This document shows positions 15,683-23,701 of a stretch of 64,000 nucleotides of DNA, piece by piece. Under the pieces are notes generated by a model. It worked only from the letters and a program-made list of their open reading frames with translations. It did not search any database and was not told where the DNA came from. Each line of letters begins with the position of its first letter. Positions within the stretch are counted from its first letter, which is position 1. Source of the stretch: Pirellulaceae bacterium. GTDB lineage: Bacteria > Planctomycetota > Planctomycetia > Pirellulales > Pirellulaceae. The translations under genes and the position numbers were made by a program. Location of the stretch: positions 1,106,904-1,170,903 of the forward strand of contig JAGYIQ010000001.1 of the NCBI GenBank assembly GCA_018402565.1, in the 5' to 3' direction.

Positions 15683-16342
15683 CTAGTTGGCTGGGTAACA
15701 AACGCCGTCGATGCAGACGGTGCCGCTGGAGCTGCGAATCGGCCGTGCAGGTGCGGCGTTGCGGGCACGGATGCGACCGAATAGGCCGGGGGCCTGGTTG
15801 GTCAGGACGCTGGAGGATGCCATTGGCCGCGAGTAGCCTCCGGTGCTGCTGTAGTTGTCTTGGTAGACGACGACCGGGGAACTGTTCGAAAATCCTGGAT
15901 AGTTGCCGGCCGAGATCACTCGGTAGCCTGCCGGGCCGCTGCCGGTACTGCCGCTGCCAGTGGTGGACGGGGTAAAAGTGCCTGGTGCGGTCGGGGTGGT
16001 TGGTACGCTGCGCGGCTGCGGGGTGTTGGAGGGCGTGGGCCACGTGGGCGTGGTGTTGACGCCGTCACTACCGGCGGGATCAAAACGCGGGTTGACCGTG
16101 TCCGACACAACTGCCGAGGGCTGGTCCAGCTTTTTGTTGATGGCCGAGAGGGCGGACAGCATTTCGGACAGGAGGGCGTTGTCGGCACTGGTGGCCTGGT
16201 TGCCGGCGGACATCGAAGCGACCATCCGCGGCGGTTCGGGTGATCGCTCGGGGGACGTGGCGGGACCCATTGGCATCCCAAAGAAAATGGCGACGGCGGC
16301 CACAAGCAGCGTACTGGCGGTGGCGTTGATGAAGTTGTTCAT
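15683..16342 (-). CDS. Secreted or membrane-anchored low-complexity protein (219 aa)
   Basis: ATG 16342 begins MNNFINATASTLLVAAVAIF, an N-terminal hydrophobic segment like a signal anchor. The remainder is Ser/Thr/Pro/Gly rich, with a short coiled helix (LLSEMLSAL SAINKKLDQP) and a C-terminal CIDGVCYPAN pair of cysteines. The CIDGVCYP-type tail occurs in planctomycete secreted proteins. In this phage it lies in the putative lysis or envelope cluster. Function unknown. The leader again carries AACCAAGAACCAAGAAC-type words. Confidence 0.6.
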   Translation of the reverse strand: MNNFINATASTLLVAAVAIFFGMPMGPATSPERSPEPPRMVASMSAGNQATSADNALLSEMLSALSAINKKLDQPSAVVSDTVNPRFDPAGSDGVNTTPTWPTPSNTPQPRSVPTTPTAPGTFTPSTTGSGSTGSGPAGYRVISAGNYPGFSNSSPVVVYQDNYSSTGGYSRPMASSSVLTNQAPGLFGRIRARNAAPARPIRSSSGTVCIDGVCYPAN

Positions 16343-16424
16343 GGCAAATCCGTTCTTGGTTCTTGGTACTTTGTTCTTGGTTGGGCTGCGTGGGTTGTGG
16401 TTGTGGGGTGTGGGGGTTAGCGGG

Positions 16425-16832
16425 TCATGGCTCGGTCTCCTGGGATTGAAGGTCCGGACGTGTGAGAAGTAGCAAGCAATAGGCGCCCAGGTCACGAATG
16501 GTGTCGTTGATGGATTCCGCGACCTCGGCGGAATTGCCCTTGAGCAAGTTGTGCAGTCGGCTGATCTTGTCCGACATGCGGACGCGAATGGCGGTGTCGA
16601 TGCTGCATTCCGGTGCCAAGACGGACTCTTGCCAGACAGAATAGCCGTAGTCGCGGTTCTTACGCAGAAGCAGAGCCAACCAAGCCAGACCAGCCTTGGC
16701 GATTCGCTCTTGGCCGGGACCGCGTTTGCCCATCCAAGCATCCTCGACAATTCGCCAATCCAGCACTTGTTGTCGCTCCACGGGATCGTCGATTGCTTGG
16801 TGCAGCTCCGTCGTGGCCTCGTCCGTAGTCAT
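16425..16832 (-). CDS. DUF1599/Nmad1-like protein (135 aa)
   Basis: ATG 16832 with GGGAG 7 bases upstream. The product carries RKNRDYG, then ECSIDTAIRVRMSDKISRL and ESINDTIRDLGAYCLLLL, the signature order of DUF1599 (Nmad1, nucleotide modification associated domain 1), an all-helical family often phage-encoded and thought to act in modified-nucleotide pathways. The acidic/Asp residues in DKISRL and IRDLGAY correspond to the helical MazG-like metal site. Here it stands among membrane genes rather than with nucleotide enzymes. Confidence 0.7.
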   Translation of the reverse strand: MTTDEATTELHQAIDDPVERQQVLDWRIVEDAWMGKRGPGQERIAKAGLAWLALLLRKNRDYGYSVWQESVLAPECSIDTAIRVRMSDKISRLHNLLKGNSAEVAESINDTIRDLGAYCLLLLTRPDLQSQETEP

Positions 16833-16867
16833 TACTTGTCTCCCAATCAAAACCAAGAATCAAAAAC

Positions 16868-17758
16868 CTACCGCTTCATCCAATCCTGGAAGTTCTGCCA
16901 GAAGCTCCAGTTCTCGGGTTCGGGCTTCCGCCGCCAAGTGAAGCCGACGGCGGTGGTGATGCGGTCGGCCAACATTTCCTGCAGGGCCAGCGGGAAGACG
17001 GCCTTGCGACCCTGGTTCCCCCAGCGTGTGGACCAACTGTTCCACACGATCGGGCAAACGCCCACGTTATTGGTGGTCCAGCCGTAGAACATGACGGCGT
17101 GACCGCCGCCGTGTTGGTCGTTGCGTTGGGGGCCGAGGAACGTGCGGATGAAGTCGCGTTCGTTGTCGCACCACTTGGTCCAGCGCATGCCGATGAAGAT
17201 CGGGCCTTGGTTGGTGGTCAACCACTGCATGAAGCTGGCCACGTCACGAATGCGGCGTGCGTTTTCGACGGTGAACTCTTTGCCGAAGGCTTGGGGCGGG
17301 ATATTGTCGCCGGGGAAGCGGGCGGGGTACGGGTAATCGGCCTCCAGGGCAAAGCCGTGCTGCGTGGCGTACCACACGCCCGAGTCAATTGTCATGCCGC
17401 CATCGCCGCGGATGCCGTCGCGTCGCTTACTGATCTGGTAGGCGGCCATGCGGGAAAACTGCCGGTATTGGCTGCCGCGGTGTTCGTTCCGCTCGCAGAC
17501 CTCGCCACAAGACGTGAGCGAATTGCCCCCGCAACTGGAGATCGGCCCTTGGTCCTCGATCTTGATCCAGGTGGGCAGGAACTCCGCCGGGTGCCCGGTG
17601 GAGGATCCCATCGGCAAGGCGTTGCACCAGGTGGTAGCCGCGTCCCCCAAGCGGTCAATGTTGACGTGGTTCTCGCGGGTCCAGGCCCAGCCGCTGGCTT
17701 CTGGGTGCTGGTGCAGGTAGAGATGCAGTTCTTCCGGTCGGATGTCGGTGGGAATCAT
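16868..17758 (-). CDS. Papain-like (C1) cysteine protease (296 aa)
   Basis: The full catalytic set of a C1 peptidase is visible. Q70 of the oxyanion hole and C76 in QGPISSCGGNS have the exact six-residue spacing of papain Q19/C25; H220 is in GGGHAVMFYGW; N240 is in VWNSWSTRWG, equivalent to papain N175. ATG 17758 gives 296 residues with no propeptide or signal peptide, so the enzyme is probably active as made. The C-terminal ~25 residues are Trp-rich. Small membrane-protein genes flank it on both sides. Phage C1 proteases are rare; a role in lysis, envelope digestion or virion maturation is inferred from context only. Confidence 0.85.
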   Translation of the reverse strand: MIPTDIRPEELHLYLHQHPEASGWAWTRENHVNIDRLGDAATTWCNALPMGSSTGHPAEFLPTWIKIEDQGPISSCGGNSLTSCGEVCERNEHRGSQYRQFSRMAAYQISKRRDGIRGDGGMTIDSGVWYATQHGFALEADYPYPARFPGDNIPPQAFGKEFTVENARRIRDVASFMQWLTTNQGPIFIGMRWTKWCDNERDFIRTFLGPQRNDQHGGGHAVMFYGWTTNNVGVCPIVWNSWSTRWGNQGRKAVFPLALQEMLADRITTAVGFTWRRKPEPENWSFWQNFQDWMKR

Positions 17759-17782
17759 GGGAATTCCGTTCTTCGTTCGCTG

Positions 17783-17875
17783 CTAGGGTTTGGTGAGAAT
17801 GAGAACCAGAGTGAGCGTCAGCAGCGACGCGAAGAGTATGCCCAGGATGATGATTGCCCACATGAGTTGTTTCAT
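17783..17875 (-). CDS. Very small transmembrane peptide (30 aa)
   Basis: ATG 17875 to TAG 17783-17785. The 30-residue peptide (MKQLMWAIIILGILFASLLT, then VLILTKP-like end) is one hydrophobic helix with a lysine at each end. It lies 24 bp before the protease start and 13 bp after the preceding gene, so it fits the operon. The ribosome-binding site is poor. Single-helix peptides of this size act as holins or spanin partners in many phages. Confidence 0.55.
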   Translation of the reverse strand: MKQLMWAIIILGILFASLLTLTLVLILTKP

Positions 17876-17888
17876 GGTTGATCGCTGC

Positions 17889-18332
17889 TCAGCCCCCGGG
17901 GTTCGGTGGTTGAGCGGAACCAGGCAGGATCTTGAGCCATTCGGGGTCCGGTCGGGTCAGGACCAGGTAACCCGGTGACTTGTCGCCCCGCAGTGGGCAG
18001 ACGGCCACGACGATGGTTTGGCTGTTGGTGTCGATGAAGTCCGCCAGCCGACGCGGGAAATCGTCAGCAGGGAACACGTGGACGCCGTGTCCCAGAGATT
18101 GGATCTCGTCAGTGGCATATTTGACCGGGTTGTCTTGTGGAGCCGATTCGGTGCTCCCCCAATTTCGATTCTGTAGGCCGAACTTTTCTTGTAGCGCGGA
18201 GCTGTCAATCAGCCATTTGACCCCCAACATGCCACAACCGGCGACCAGCATAAACAAGGCCATGAGTAGCAGTTGCTTGGTCATTGCGATGCGGTCCTCA
18301 AGGATGATCGGTCCGTCTTTGAGTTCGTTCAT
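17889..18332 (-). CDS. Membrane-anchored hypothetical protein (147 aa)
   Basis: ATG 18332 overlaps the upstream stop (ATGA). Residues ~17-38 are hydrophobic (KQLLLMALFMLVAGCGML), and an alternative start at 18284 would place LVAGCG as a lipoprotein-type signal with cysteine. The soluble part has a HVFPADDFPRRLADFIDT segment and ends with a Pro-Gly tail. Role unknown; position between a small coiled membrane protein and a 30-residue membrane peptide suggests the lysis or envelope cluster. Confidence 0.65.
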   Translation of the reverse strand: MNELKDGPIILEDRIAMTKQLLLMALFMLVAGCGMLGVKWLIDSSALQEKFGLQNRNWGSTESAPQDNPVKYATDEIQSLGHGVHVFPADDFPRRLADFIDTNSQTIVVAVCPLRGDKSPGYLVLTRPDPEWLKILPGSAQPPNPGG

Positions 18333-18823
18333 TTGGTCCACCAGGCGATGAATTGTTGTAGGACTTTGATGATAGCCACGATGGCGATCAGCTTTTGCAG
18401 ACGGTTGAGGGCGAGCGGGTCTTGGCCGGCAGGATCTTGGCCGGTTTGGCCCGTCAGTTGTTGCTCCAGTTGTTGGCCGCGGGTGTGCAGGTCGCTGGGC
18501 GTGATGCAGTCGTTGGCGTTGTAGACCACGTCCCGGGCCAGGGTGTCGACCTCGGAGAGGAACCCGTCACGATTGCTGAGGAACCATTGGACGAGGATCT
18601 TGACCAGTTCGATGATGACGGCGATCAGGATCGGTGACATACCGACGGTTTTCAGCGAGCGAGCTTCGTCGATGGCGACCTGTTCCAGTTGGTCGTCCGG
18701 CACTTGTGCCGCGGCTGCTCGCAGGATGGCGTGCTTGGCCTCGGTAATGGCCCGTTCCAGCCGTTCGCGGCGGCGGGCGGCGCGGGCCTCGCGGAGTCGG
18801 CTGACGGAGGGATGGTTCATCAT
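18329..18823 (-). CDS. Helical protein with central membrane segment (164 aa)
   Basis: Starts in an overlap with the upstream stop at 18820. Residues 1-55 form a very arginine/alanine-rich helix (REARAARRRERLERAITEAK), then a hydrophobic segment (SPILIAVIIELVKILVQWFL), a polar Gln/Asp region and a second hydrophobic end (LIAIVAIIKVLQQFIAWW). No family recognised. A membrane-tethered structural or lysis component is possible. Confidence 0.65.
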   Translation of the reverse strand: MMNHPSVSRLREARAARRRERLERAITEAKHAILRAAAAQVPDDQLEQVAIDEARSLKTVGMSPILIAVIIELVKILVQWFLSNRDGFLSEVDTLARDVVYNANDCITPSDLHTRGQQLEQQLTGQTGQDPAGQDPLALNRLQKLIAIVAIIKVLQQFIAWWTK

Positions 18824-19538
18824 CGTTTGAGCCTTTCAGTTGACTTGGCGACATCGTCGTAAGCGTCTGCGGCGGACTCCAACCGATCGGCCATGACGTC
18901 CGTGTTCCAAGGGTTGATGTCGTCCAGGGACTTGAGCGGAGCCTCAGCGGCGGCCGTCAGGGATCGACCGATGCTTTCGTTCAGTTTGTCGCCCACCTGC
19001 TTGGCGGTCATTTGTGACCCGCGGGTTTCTTTGGCCAGGTCCCGGAGCTGTTGTGCCAACGTGGCGGTGCCCGTGCGGACGGCCTCGACGTTGCGGTGGT
19101 AGACGGCTCGCGTGTCGTTCGCGTCCGGCTGTGGCGCGACCGGTTGTCGTAGCAGGAGCACAATCACCAGCAGGGTCAGGGCGGCAAACGCCACAAATTG
19201 CAGATAGGGCCAGGCGTTGGGCAGGCTGGGGATGCGGACCACGTGACGACCGCTGGACGTGGCGCCGTGGACGCGGTCCGCTCGGACGTTCACCTGTGGG
19301 GCTTCTGTCGGGCGCGGATCGGCCGGCCGGGCCTGTTGCTTCAAGTGCTTGATGACAACGTCCAGGTTCCGTTTGACGGCGGCCATGTCCGCGTTCAGTT
19401 GGTCAACGCGTGGATCGTAGGCGGCGGCTGTTGGTTGGGCCGATGCGTACGAGGTGCCGCTGCCGGCGGCGTTTCCGGTTGCAGCCGGGGGACGTCGAAC
19501 AGTTCCGGGTTGTCGAATGGGTTGGGTGCGGTCGGCAT
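18820..19538 (-). CDS. Coiled-coil protein with membrane segment, probable 5' frameshift
   Basis: The main frame (to 18820) gives RVDQLNADMAAVKRNLDVVI, a coiled coil, then a single membrane helix (LQFVAFAALTLLVIVLLLR) and a helical C-terminus. Its 5' part reads badly. ATG 19538 in another frame gives the far more natural start MPTAPNPFDNPELFDVPRL, so a one-base shift around 19480-19500 probably separates start from body. If real the gene is broken, or it uses frameshifting; if the main frame starts internally, the protein is about 190 residues. An ACTTGTGAC word lies just upstream (19552-19560). Confidence 0.5.
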
Positions 19539-19589
19539 GGTGGTCTTCTGTGTCACAAGTGGTGTGAAGGTGGCAGCAAAACGAGAGGG

Positions 19590-20111
19590 CTATTCGAACC
19601 ACTCCCAGATTTCGGCGATGATCAGCAGCAGAGCCGCGAGGGTCCGCAGGTAGTCCGGCCAATCAGGGGCGTTGGCGTAGGGCCGTTCGCTGGCGGCGAT
19701 GGTGTCCGCGATCTGGATCTCGATGGCCTGCCGAGTGATGGCGTTGCGGATGCGGTTCTCGAGCGTCTGCATCAATAGTTCCCGGTGCCTGAGCGGACAG
19801 CCGGTCCCCAAGAGCACCATGTCCACGGGAGTCAGACGGTCGGCAATCTTGTTGGCGATGTCGACCAAGACTCGTTTGCGGCCGGGGCCGCGGGTGACCG
19901 TTGCCACGGACTGCACGACGAGCTTCTTGAGGGCCGTCTCGTCGATCGTGCGTCCGTCACTTGCGGCGGACGCCTGGTCAACGGCCGCGTCGATCGCATC
20001 CAGGACCAACAGCAAGGCTTGGCAGAAGTTCGTGGCGGCGGATCGGCGGCGTTGCGGCGTGAGCATGGTTTCGTCCGTGGCAGGCAGGCTTTTGGGGCAG
20101 TGGTGGTGCAT
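19590..20111 (-). CDS. Hypothetical protein with C-terminal membrane segment (173 aa)
   Basis: ATG 20111 (or 20066). A largely helical protein: NFCQALLLVLDAIDAAVDQA, then VDIANKIADRL and the C-terminal hydrophobic LRTLAALLLIIAEIWEWFE. It resembles the neighbouring 18329-18823 product in layout (helix, Gln/Arg region, C-terminal membrane stretch) but without clear sequence identity. A perfect 12-bp palindrome (20115-20142) sits directly upstream of the start. Function unknown. Confidence 0.6.
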   Translation of the reverse strand: MHHHCPKSLPATDETMLTPQRRRSAATNFCQALLLVLDAIDAAVDQASAASDGRTIDETALKKLVVQSVATVTRGPGRKRVLVDIANKIADRLTPVDMVLLGTGCPLRHRELLMQTLENRIRNAITRQAIEIQIADTIAASERPYANAPDWPDYLRTLAALLLIIAEIWEWFE

Positions 20112-20114
20112 GCG

Positions 20115-20142
20115 ATGTTCACGAAATCCGTTTCGTGAACAT
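20115..20142. promoter_or_regulatory. Perfect 12-bp palindrome with TCCG loop
   Basis: ATGTTCACGAAA (20115-20126), TCCG, TTTCGTGAACAT (20131-20142). It lies 4 bp upstream of the ATG at 20111 on the minus strand, between two genes, with no T-run on either side. As an operator it could regulate the downstream gene; as RNA it would form a hairpin masking the ribosome-binding region. Which is not decidable here. Confidence 0.6.
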
Positions 20143-20162
20143 TGCCGGTTCGGGGGCGTGGT

Positions 20163-20510
20163 TTAGGCCGTGGGGGCTTTGAGTTCCTTGGCCTTGGCGG
20201 TCAGGAAGTTGAGCTTGACCTGTTCGGCGTCGATCAGGGTTTGGATGACGGCGGTTTGGGCGGGCAGTTGGGCCTCGATGTTGGCGGACTCTTGGCGGAG
20301 TTGCTCGATCTCTTGTTCGAGTTCCTTGATTTGGCGGCCGACTTCATCGACCTTGGCCAAGTTTTCGGCCTTGGCCTGTTTGATCTCGGTCTCCAGTTGG
20401 CCGATCTTGGCCACGGATTGATCGTAGGCCTCGGCCAAGCGGGACTTCATGGCAGCCGGGGCTGGCGTGCCGGTTTGCGGGGCGGTTTGGGTTGGGTTCT
20501 GGGCAGTCAT
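20163..20510 (-). CDS. Coiled-coil protein (115 aa)
   Basis: ATG 20510 is preferred. After a low-complexity N-terminus (TAQNPTQTAPQTG) residues ~22-90 form a continuous heptad-like coiled coil (KIGQLETEIKQAKAENLAKV, ELEQEIEQLRQESAN). Typical of small phage scaffold or tail proteins; no specific family. The preceding minus-strand gene ends 2 bp upstream. Confidence 0.7.
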   Translation of the reverse strand: MTAQNPTQTAPQTGTPAPAAMKSRLAEAYDQSVAKIGQLETEIKQAKAENLAKVDEVGRQIKELEQEIEQLRQESANIEAQLPAQTAVIQTLIDAEQVKLNFLTAKAKELKAPTA

Positions 20511-20512
20511 GA

Positions 20513-20896
20513 CTATTGCTCCGATGGTTGATGGGATTGGTTTGTGGATTGGTAGGGATTGGCCAGGTCTTGAATTCGCTGGCGCAGGTGGACGGTGTTG
20601 TCCCATTCGCCGAGGGGGCAGCTTTCGCTCATCCAGCGAGCTTTGGTTTCGACGAAGCAGCCGCAGACGTCACAAGTGGGGCGGCCGTTGTTGGGGTCCA
20701 GGAAGTAGCAGTCCCGGCATTTGTTCAGGTTTTCGATCCACAGATAGAAGTCCGCGTCGCGGAGTTCTTTGGGTGTGCGGAAGCGGCGGTAGCGGGCGCG
20801 GAGGTAGTTCCAGACGCGATTGGCGTGCCGAGTGAGAAGACGGCCGAGATCGCCGACGAAGCCGTCGGTGACGTGTTTGCTGAGTGGAGATATCAC
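20513..20896 (-). CDS. Hypothetical protein with cysteine cluster (127 aa)
   Basis: ATG 20896 to 20513. The first ~60 residues are arginine-rich (RVWNYLRARYRRFRTPKEL). The second half carries CRDCYFL, CDVCGCF and a cysteine in ESCPLG, followed by W, a probable zinc-binding cluster with C..C, C..C..C spacing. The order CxxC ... CDVCGCxxxxK ... CPLxxW is a small phage/bacterial family of unknown function. The word GTCACAAGT occurs at 20669, read through CDVC. Confidence 0.65.
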   Translation of the reverse strand: MISPLSKHVTDGFVGDLGRLLTRHANRVWNYLRARYRRFRTPKELRDADFYLWIENLNKCRDCYFLDPNNGRPTCDVCGCFVETKARWMSESCPLGEWDNTVHLRQRIQDLANPYQSTNQSHQPSEQ

Positions 20897-20930
20897 GGGC
20901 GTGTGATCCGGTCAATAATGACGGGTTCAA

Positions 20931-21224
20931 TCAAAAGCCCGGAAAGTTTGCCTTCAATCCCTCGAATTCAGCCTGTTCGTCGGGAGAGAGCATGTCAGCC
21001 GTTGCGGCCATTGTACAATAAACGCAAGCCGCGACAACGGTCTTTTCCGGGTCGCACAAACCGAAAGTTACAAATTGATCGGGGCCGTGTTTCAGGCACT
21101 TGTAGATCCGTGTTAAGCGGCGTTCACAGCAGCCCTGCCCGCAGTCCACCTTCGTGACCGCTTGCGGGGAGCGGTAGACGCAGTTGTGGATGGTTTCTTT
21201 TTGGGCGTTGGACAGTTGGGACAT
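20931..21224 (-). CDS. Cysteine-rich hypothetical protein (97 aa)
   Basis: ATG 21224 chosen over an upstream in-frame start because it directly follows the stop of the next upstream gene (21226). It has nine cysteines, including CGQGCC and CVYC, and a C-terminal acidic helix (MLSPDEQAEFEGLKANFPGF). A metal site is likely. No family recognised. Confidence 0.6.
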   Translation of the reverse strand: MSQLSNAQKETIHNCVYRSPQAVTKVDCGQGCCERRLTRIYKCLKHGPDQFVTFGLCDPEKTVVAACVYCTMAATADMLSPDEQAEFEGLKANFPGF

Positions 21225-21225
21225 G

Positions 21226-22071
21226 TTAGTACCGGCCCTCCGCGCCTGTTTGCAGGTAAGTGAACGGTGTCGCAGCCATGCGAACGTTGAAGGCAAGTGT
21301 GGTGTAGGAGCTGAGATAGCCGACCAACGAATTGAACATGTTGTTATAGTAGGCCTCTACGGCCGGATCGGGTGCAAACCCCGAACGAAAGTTCCCGTTT
21401 GGCTTTGCGAAAAAGTAGGGGAAAAGTCGATAGCCGGTGATCGATTGATTGATTGATTCTTCGCGGTAGGTTTCATCGCCCACGCGTAAAATGGTGGGAA
21501 TTTTATCAGAAACGATGGTCTTGGTTGCGTCAAATGTGGTGGTTGCACGGAAGTTCCCATCGGCGAATGGCTCCGGGAAAATGGTCCTATTGAAAGCCCA
21601 GTGCACAGAAAACGATACCCACGCGAATGGCCATACCGTTTGATAAGCACCACCTTGAAGCCAAATGTCAAAATCGAAGCCAAATGCGTGGTCGATGTTG
21701 CGGCGGAGGATTCGTTCTTGGGGCGTGTCGAGTAGGTTCGGAATTCTGCCCACGTTGTTGAACCCAAGTGTGGCGAAACCCGAGGGGCGTCCCGGGGAAT
21801 AAATGGGTTCCAGTCCAAAACTACCCAATCCAGGAGATTCGACCCAATCGGCGGGCAATTGGGTGTTGGCCGGGCCGGTTAGTGTGTAAGCACGGTTCGG
21901 GTTGTTGAAACCTGTTTGTGTGTCCAATAACACATTCGAAAACTTCCCGTCGTATTGGCTGGGGCCTGGCCAGTTGTCGGTCCAGCCTTGCGGACGTGGG
22001 CGGGTTGGCCAGTTCCAAATCGCCATTCTCATGCCGCCGCGATGATTGAATGGGTAGTGGCCGGTGGGCAT
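21226..22071 (-). CDS. Hypothetical, possibly virion-associated protein (281 aa)
   Basis: A 281-residue protein rich in Asn, Gly, Pro and aromatic residues (NWPTRPRPQGWTDNWPGPSQ), with repeated beta-strand-like segments and no hydrophobic helix. This composition resembles phage tail or surface proteins more than enzymes. It starts at ATG 22071, overlapping the upstream stop. No family recognised. Confidence 0.65.
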   Translation of the reverse strand: MPTGHYPFNHRGGMRMAIWNWPTRPRPQGWTDNWPGPSQYDGKFSNVLLDTQTGFNNPNRAYTLTGPANTQLPADWVESPGLGSFGLEPIYSPGRPSGFATLGFNNVGRIPNLLDTPQERILRRNIDHAFGFDFDIWLQGGAYQTVWPFAWVSFSVHWAFNRTIFPEPFADGNFRATTTFDATKTIVSDKIPTILRVGDETYREESINQSITGYRLFPYFFAKPNGNFRSGFAPDPAVEAYYNNMFNSLVGYLSSYTTLAFNVRMAATPFTYLQTGAEGRY

Positions 22072-22547
22072 TATTGAGGTCCGTCGTGCTGGGGTGGCGG
22101 TGTTTGCTCGGTCACGGGTTCGGCGGGCTGGCTGTAATCCAAACTAGCGATAAGTGACTCGTAGACTTCGACCAGCGGGGCCAACCGCTGATGTTTCTTT
22201 TCGGTCCAGCGGGTGGGCGGCAGGGCTAGTATGCGACGAATGACTTGCAGCCGGCTGGCAGGGGCCTGGATCTTGACGCCGGATTCGCGTGTGAATTCTG
22301 GCGCAGGATCTTCAAAGCATTCGACGAACCAGCCCTCGAATTGAAACCGCCACTTGTGCCCGAAGTGCCGCCCTGACATCGGGACCGCTCCGGGGATTTG
22401 ATGGCCGCTGTACGAGCAGCAATCGATATCCCGGAGCGGCCGGTGCAAGTAGAACCAGTCAACAACCCCGCCCACAAAGACGCAGTCGTCATTGAGGGCG
22501 GCGGCCAAGTTACGGATCGCTTGGATCGCTGGGGTCGCTGGGTTCAT
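22071..22547 (-). CDS. Putative nucleotidyltransferase-fold protein (158 aa)
   Basis: ATG 22547 starts inside the 3' end of the upstream gene, in another frame. AIRNLAAALNDDCVFVGGVV followed by LHRPLRDIDC fits the nucleotidyltransferase-fold core: GG, then 11-12 residues, then D-I-D as the two metal-binding aspartates. A third acidic strand is less clear (FEGWFVECFED). Short nucleotidyltransferase-fold proteins occur in phages and toxin-antitoxin systems. Without a structural search the call is tentative. The codons here overlap the repetitive tail of the neighbouring gene. Confidence 0.45.
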   Translation of the reverse strand: MNPATPAIQAIRNLAAALNDDCVFVGGVVDWFYLHRPLRDIDCCSYSGHQIPGAVPMSGRHFGHKWRFQFEGWFVECFEDPAPEFTRESGVKIQAPASRLQVIRRILALPPTRWTEKKHQRLAPLVEVYESLIASLDYSQPAEPVTEQTPPPQHDGPQ

Positions 22548-23640
22548 CGGGCGGCGGATCATCCGGCGGAGGTGGTGGTGGAGGCGGTGGATCGTCCGGC
22601 GGTGGATCGTCCGGTGGTGGATCGCCTGGAGGTGGATCGTCCGGCGGCGGATCGCCTGGTGGTGGGTCGCCTGGAGGTGGATCATCCGGTGGCGGTGCGG
22701 GATCGCCCGGACCGCCGCCGCCTGATTCCAGAGCAGAACTGTTGTAGACGGCGCCCGATTGCAGGATTTGCCACTCGCCGTCCTCGCGCTGGACAACAAT
22801 CACAAATTGGCCTTTGACCAGCACAAAAATGTTTTCAGACAGAATGCCCGGGTAGCCGGCTACAACGGATCCACTGAAATCGGGTTGCAGTTGGCCGACT
22901 CGCAAGTTGTGAACGACAATATCCTGCAAAATAGTTGCCTGCCCTGTGATTACTGCCCCGATGGTGGCATCGAAGGTGTCATCCAGGTGGGTCACATTTT
23001 GTTGGCAGCGGGCGATGGCAATGTTGGCGCCGCCGCCCCCGGTTTCGACCACGAACCAGGTCTGGTCGGCTCGGTCGTAGGACAGCAGGAATTCCGAGCC
23101 GGCGGTGAGTGGGACACTGGTCATGCGGGTGAGCACTACCGGATCCCCGCCCTCGTAGAATTGGGGGATCTTGGCGTCCCCGACGATGACTTGGTACTTG
23201 GCTTCCAGGGGCGTGGGTGGCGGTCCGCCGGTGGGGGTGACGTCCTCGAAGACTCGGACCCGGACGTTGGTGATGCCGAACTCGGTGAACGTCCGCCACT
23301 TGTTGTACCGGTATTCGGCGACAATGATGTCGCCCTCCAGGGCCAGGGTGCGGTACCCCGAGTCGTGGATCTCCAGTTCCCCGGAGCTTTGCTCCAGCCA
23401 GCCCTCGTATTCGATCGGATCGCCGGGGTCAGAAGTGATCTTGGTGCTGAACGTGACCTTGCGGCCGGTGCCGGTCTGGCCAGGCAGGATGGGTTTGACG
23501 ACCTGAAAGTAGCTGAAAGATTGCCCGTTGAAGTCCGCGGAGGGCCGGGCGGGCGGTACATACCGCCGCTCCAACGCCAGCAACCGCAGACGCGTTGTGC
23601 TGACGAACGCTAGAAACTCGCTGGCCGAAACCGATGGCAT
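22510..23640 (-). CDS. Putative virion structural protein with Pro/Asp-rich tail (376 aa)
   Basis: ATG 23640 to 22510. Residues 1-300 are beta-strand rich with repeated Gly/Val segments (GNLEIHDSGYRTLAL-like, VIVGDAKIPQFYEGG, GAVITGQATILQDIVVHNLR), resembling tail-tip or decoration proteins. The last ~70 residues are a low-complexity run of DPPPG/DPPPD units, giving a flexible, negatively charged extension. The repetitive DNA behind it (22555-22690) drifts by short indels of 9-15 bp. A GTG at 23664 is an alternative start. Role inferred from composition only. Confidence 0.6.
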   Translation of the reverse strand: MPSVSASEFLAFVSTTRLRLLALERRYVPPARPSADFNGQSFSYFQVVKPILPGQTGTGRKVTFSTKITSDPGDPIEYEGWLEQSSGELEIHDSGYRTLALEGDIIVAEYRYNKWRTFTEFGITNVRVRVFEDVTPTGGPPPTPLEAKYQVIVGDAKIPQFYEGGDPVVLTRMTSVPLTAGSEFLLSYDRADQTWFVVETGGGGANIAIARCQQNVTHLDDTFDATIGAVITGQATILQDIVVHNLRVGQLQPDFSGSVVAGYPGILSENIFVLVKGQFVIVVQREDGEWQILQSGAVYNSSALESGGGGPGDPAPPPDDPPPGDPPPGDPPPDDPPPGDPPPDDPPPDDPPPPPPPPPDDPPPDEPSDPSDPSDP

Positions 23641-23701
23641 CGCTCTTGGACCTTGCCCGTCCACTTGGAATTATGCCAGATTCCCAGCCGGGTTTCAATC
23701 G

